From the NCBI GenBank assembly GCA_012517475.1, contig JAAYUV010000105.1:36043-100042 (forward strand): 64,000 nucleotides of DNA, read 5' to 3'. Shown here one piece after another: positions 61,472-64,000 of the stretch. The notes below the pieces were generated by a model. It was not told the origin of the DNA and did no database searches. It was given only the letters and a program-made list of their open reading frames with translations. Numbering within the stretch: position 1 is the first letter of the stretch; the number at the start of each line of letters is the position of its first letter. This DNA is from Peptococcaceae bacterium (GTDB taxonomy: Bacteria; Bacillota; Desulfitobacteriia; Desulfitobacteriales; Syntrophobotulaceae). The position numbers were made by a program, and so were the translations under genes.

Positions 61472-63004
61472 TTGGATAGAGAGATTGTATTGGTGCTTGA
61501 TTTCGGAGGACAGTATAACCAGCTTATCGCCCGCAGGGTGAGGGAAGCTAAAGTATATTCGGAGATGATATCGTATAAGACTCCTGTTGGGAAGATCAAA
61601 GCCATGAATCCCAAAGGTATTATTTTTTCGGGAGGTCCCGCCAGTGTCAACCAAGAAGGAGCTCCATTCATAAATCCGGAAATCTATGAATTAGGTGTTC
61701 CGATTTTGGGTATTTGTTATGGGATGCAGCTGATGACGGTGCAGCTGGGCGGCTTTGTGGACAGACCGGAAGCCCGCGAATACGGAAGGGCGGAAATTAC
61801 CATTGATGCCGACGAGGGACTTTGGCACGGACTTAAAGGGAGCCGCCAATGCTGGATGAGCCATGGGGATTCTGTAAAGGAATTGCCTTCAGGCTTCAGG
61901 GTTTCAGCCTATACCGAAAATACTCCTGTTGCAGGGATGTATTGCCCGGAAAGGAAATTCTATGGTGTTCAGTATCACCCTGAAGTTAAGCACACACCTG
62001 AAGGACAAACGATGCTTGAAAACTTTCTCTACAAAGTATGTGGCTGCCAAGGGAATTGGACGATGGAATCATTTATTGAGTCCCAGGTTGTTGAGATCAG
62101 AAAAAAAGTAGGGAACAAAAAAGTGTTATGCGCCTTAAGCGGCGGAGTAGATTCTTCTGTAGCCGCGGTATTGGTTCACAGAGCTGTTGGTGATCAACTT
62201 ACCTGCATCTATGTAGACCATGGTTTTATGCGCAAAGACGAATCCGTTCAAGTTAAAAAGACATTTACGGAACAATTTAAGCTTAATCTTGATTTTGTAG
62301 ATGCGGGCGAACGCTTTATGGCCAAGGTCAAGGGCGTTTCCGAACCGGAACAAAAGCGCAAACTGATTGGGAATGAGTTTATTCGTCTTTTTGAAGATGA
62401 AGCCAGAAAATTGGGGCAAATCGATTTCCTGGTTCAAGGGACGCTTTATCCGGATATTGTGGAAAGTGGGACGGAAACGGCGGAAACCATTAAAACCCAC
62501 CATAATGTCGGTGGGTTGCCTGAAGATATGCAGTTTGAATTAATTGAACCCTTAAGAACACTGTTTAAGGACGAAGTCCGGCAGGTTGGATTGGAACTTG
62601 GATTGCCCGAAGAAATTGTCTGGAGGCAGCCGTTCCCCGGCCCGGGCCTTGCTATCCGGATTATTGGCGAGATTATACCCGAGAAACTTGCTTTTTTACG
62701 GGAAGCCGACGCCATCGTCCGCGAAGAAATCATGAAGGCCGGTCTTCACCGGGAGGTTTGGCAGTATTTTGCAGTCCTTCCCTCGATACGAAGCGTGGGA
62801 GTCATGGGGGACGGGCGTACCTATGGTTATCCGGTTATCTTGCGGGCAGTTACCAGTGATGATGCTATGACGGCAGACTGGGCAAAACTCCCTTATGAAC
62901 TCCTGGAACGGATTTCTAACCGAATCGTAAATGAAGTTCACGGTGTTAACCGGGTCGTATATGATATTACAAGCAAACCCCCCGGAACAATTGAGTGGGA
63001 ATGA
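61472..63004 (+). CDS. guaA: GMP synthase (glutamine-hydrolysing)
   Basis: A 510-residue enzyme: class I glutaminase with nucleophile G-I-C-Y-G-M-Q near residues 83-89, ATP pyrophosphatase P-loop A-L-S-G-G-V-D-S-S near residues 222-230, and the C-terminal dimerisation domain ending P-P-G-T-I-E-W-E. It converts XMP to GMP. The start is TTG. The 3' end is a common integration site for genomic islands, and integrase genes lie straight after it here. Confidence 0.96.
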   Translation: MDREIVLVLDFGGQYNQLIARRVREAKVYSEMISYKTPVGKIKAMNPKGIIFSGGPASVNQEGAPFINPEIYELGVPILGICYGMQLMTVQLGGFVDRPEAREYGRAEITIDADEGLWHGLKGSRQCWMSHGDSVKELPSGFRVSAYTENTPVAGMYCPERKFYGVQYHPEVKHTPEGQTMLENFLYKVCGCQGNWTMESFIESQVVEIRKKVGNKKVLCALSGGVDSSVAAVLVHRAVGDQLTCIYVDHGFMRKDESVQVKKTFTEQFKLNLDFVDAGERFMAKVKGVSEPEQKRKLIGNEFIRLFEDEARKLGQIDFLVQGTLYPDIVESGTETAETIKTHHNVGGLPEDMQFELIEPLRTLFKDEVRQVGLELGLPEEIVWRQPFPGPGLAIRIIGEIIPEKLAFLREADAIVREEIMKAGLHREVWQYFAVLPSIRSVGVMGDGRTYGYPVILRAVTSDDAMTADWAKLPYELLERISNRIVNEVHGVNRVVYDITSKPPGTIEWE

Positions 63005-63010
63005 ATATGG

Positions 63011-63058
63011 AAAACCAGGAAACCCGCATGATAAGCGGCTTTTCGGGTTTATTTTTTT
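63011..63058 (+). terminator. Terminator of hpt-guaA
   Basis: AAACCCG ... CGGGTTT with inner pairing, then ATTTTTTTG. Confidence 0.75.
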
Positions 63059-63089
63059 GTCTGTGGCATTAATTTGGCATTAATAAATT

Positions 63090-63400
63090 CTAAACCACCT
63101 TTAAATCATGGAAAACACGTTCGGCCTGCAGGCTCTCGGCGACTTCTTTTTCGTTGTAGACCTCGCCGTCATCATCGATGGGCGCAGTGCCCCGGACAAT
63201 ACCGTTTTTATGCCGGTTGAGCTCCCGGGCGATGTCCTGGCTCTTGCCCGGATAGAGATGGGCATAGGTGCGGTCTACTTCCTCTGGGGTGTCGCCGATC
63301 CGCTTGGCGATGGCGTGGGTCCGGTACCCCAGCTCGATCAGCAGGGCTACATGAGAGTGTCGCAGGAAATCCAAACGTTTGGATTTCTGGCGTTATCCAA
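63090..63400 (-). pseudogene. Tyrosine recombinase (integrase), C-terminal remnant
   Basis: About 100 residues from the end of a phage-type integrase: L-R-H-S-H-V-A-L-L-I (box with catalytic Arg/His) and T-Y-A-H-L-Y-P (nucleophile Tyr). The N-terminal 250-300 residues are absent; the coding frame is cut at the palindrome-bearing sequence near 63367-63400. GC content is higher than in its neighbours, as expected for acquired DNA. Confidence 0.8.
63367..63386. repeat. 20-bp perfect palindrome
   Basis: AAATCCAAACGTTTGGATTT, perfectly self-complementary, at the break point of the integrase remnant. AATCCAAAC motifs recur at about 63395 and 63411 and, inverted, at 63465. Confidence 0.85.
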
Positions 63401-63404
63401 ACTT

Positions 63405-63479
63405 AAATAAAATCCAAACTATTAGCAGAAAAGCCAGAGTTCTTCCGCTTTCCTGCTGAAAAAGGTTTGGATTTTATTT
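63405..63479. repeat. Long nested inverted repeat (candidate element end)
   Basis: Perfect 15-bp arms (63405-63419 and 63465-63479) around a second pair AGCAGAAAAGC / GCTTTCCTGCT (63424-63434 and 63447-63457, 10 of 11 paired). The structure lies between the broken integrase and the incoming recombinase gene. Confidence 0.75.
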
Positions 63480-63521
63480 CTTTCCTGTATGATTGTCCTA
63501 TAACATTTAGGAGGTCATACC

Positions 63522-64000
63522 ATGGATTTTCAAAATCTTCTTGAACATCATCAAAAACTGCTTTCCTATATGGAAAGCAAAGGGTATTCCGAACTCTATA
63601 TAAGCCGATTCAGTGATGAAATCGTCTGGATTCTTCGGAATGCAGAAACAAAACAATGGGCATCTTACACGGATATTTATCTGGAGTACACCCATACTCC
63701 GCATTCAAAGGATTACCTGCGCAACAAAAGAACCATCATCGGTGCAATCGAGCAATTCGATCTTTATGGAAATTATCCGAACGGAAGACGCCGGCACACA
63801 CTTTTCAGCCGCTGCGCTTACCACCTGCTGGTTCCTGAATTTCAGGAATTGATTGATTTTTACTGCGAAGTGGAAGAAAAGCGCGGCAAAAAGGATACAA
63901 CCATCTATAGCGAATCCCATCATGCGGCATCCTTTCTTCTTGCCATTCAGAAGGACGGCGCAGACAGTCTGGAAAAGGTCACGGAGGAACAGGTCATTTC
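63522..64000 (+). CDS. Probable tyrosine recombinase, N-terminal part (runs off the window)
   Basis: An ATG after TTAGGAGG opens a frame with no stop for 159 codons to the window end. The sequence (L-S-Y-M-E-S-K-G-Y-S, Y-I-S-R-F near the start) looks like the SAM-like, DNA-binding N-terminus of a phage/RIT-type integrase. The catalytic domain lies beyond the window, so the assignment rests on pattern and context (palindromic end upstream, integrase remnant alongside). Confidence 0.55.
   Translation, partial: MDFQNLLEHHQKLLSYMESKGYSELYISRFSDEIVWILRNAETKQWASYTDIYLEYTHTPHSKDYLRNKRTIIGAIEQFDLYGNYPNGRRRHTLFSRCAYHLLVPEFQELIDFYCEVEEKRGKKDTTIYSESHHAASFLLAIQKDGADSLEKVTEEQVI

Overview
The window looks like the chromosome of an anaerobic, spore-forming, low-to-medium-GC Firmicute, most like the Desulfitobacterium/Desulfosporosinus/Dehalobacter group. 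This is inferred from gene content: a selenocysteine formate dehydrogenase with NuoE/NuoF-like partners, a molybdenum cofactor and molybdate-uptake cluster, a Trp-type T-box leader, MurT/GatD, NdoAI/NdoA, a CIRCE-controlled groESL operon and YjcZ-like sporulation peptides. No rRNA, tRNA gene or CRISPR array was recognised.

Layout. 0-5 kb is decayed accessory DNA: a C-terminal molybdopterin oxidoreductase fragment, an intact DegT-type aminotransferase, a twice-frameshifted OFA-type MFS transporter, and an oxidoreductase N-terminus joined by deletion to a headless moaA. 5-11 kb carries moaC, mogA, mobB, a MOSC protein, a molybdate/tungstate-type regulator and modABC. 11-20 kb holds an orphan DltD, a TrpX-like lipoprotein behind a T-box, a gamma carbonic anhydrase, an Fe-S aldo/keto reductase, murT-gatD and an L,D-transpeptidase locus that appears frameshifted. 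20-28 kb is housekeeping: ndoAI-ndoA, tex, an amidohydrolase, tsaE-tsaB-rimI-tsaD and lysO, with three perfect DnaA boxes after tsaD. 28-35 kb has a degenerate M23 protein, 5-formyl-THF cyclo-ligase and the formate dehydrogenase operon, whose catalytic gene reads through an in-frame TGA followed by a SECIS-like hairpin.

35-48 kb is the most unusual region. Two NYN-domain paralogues flank about 11 kb of short genes from at least two unrecognised paralogous families: family A, about 80 residues with an FW-x-G-x-F/Y-G core and an I-T-x-V-V end, and family B, one membrane segment plus an Asn/Lys-rich tail. Between them sit polyamine genes, a membrane carrier with a His/Pro-rich loop, tiny hydrophobic peptides and a 165-bp palindromic MITE-like element. 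Several genes have a sigma-K-like promoter (AC, 16-17 bases, CATANNNTA) and leader hairpins that bury the ribosome binding site. I infer a late mother-cell (spore surface) locus. The tiny hydrophobic gene pair is duplicated at 59.7-59.9 kb.

48-63 kb returns to ordinary genes: MarR, DegV, ArsR with a rhodanese-fused CoA-disulfide reductase, mobA, a PII protein, an ABC exporter, an ECF sigma/anti-sigma pair, groESL, hpt and guaA. After guaA comes an integrase remnant broken by a palindrome-bounded second recombinase gene that runs off the window, suggesting nested mobile DNA at the guaA 3' end.

The parts connect. MoaC, MogA, MobB and MobA make the bis-MGD cofactor and ModABC brings in molybdate (or tungstate) for enzymes such as the formate dehydrogenase, whose NAD-linked partners and the nearby cyclo-ligase suggest one-carbon metabolism. 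Functions are assigned by motif recognition only; no database search was run.
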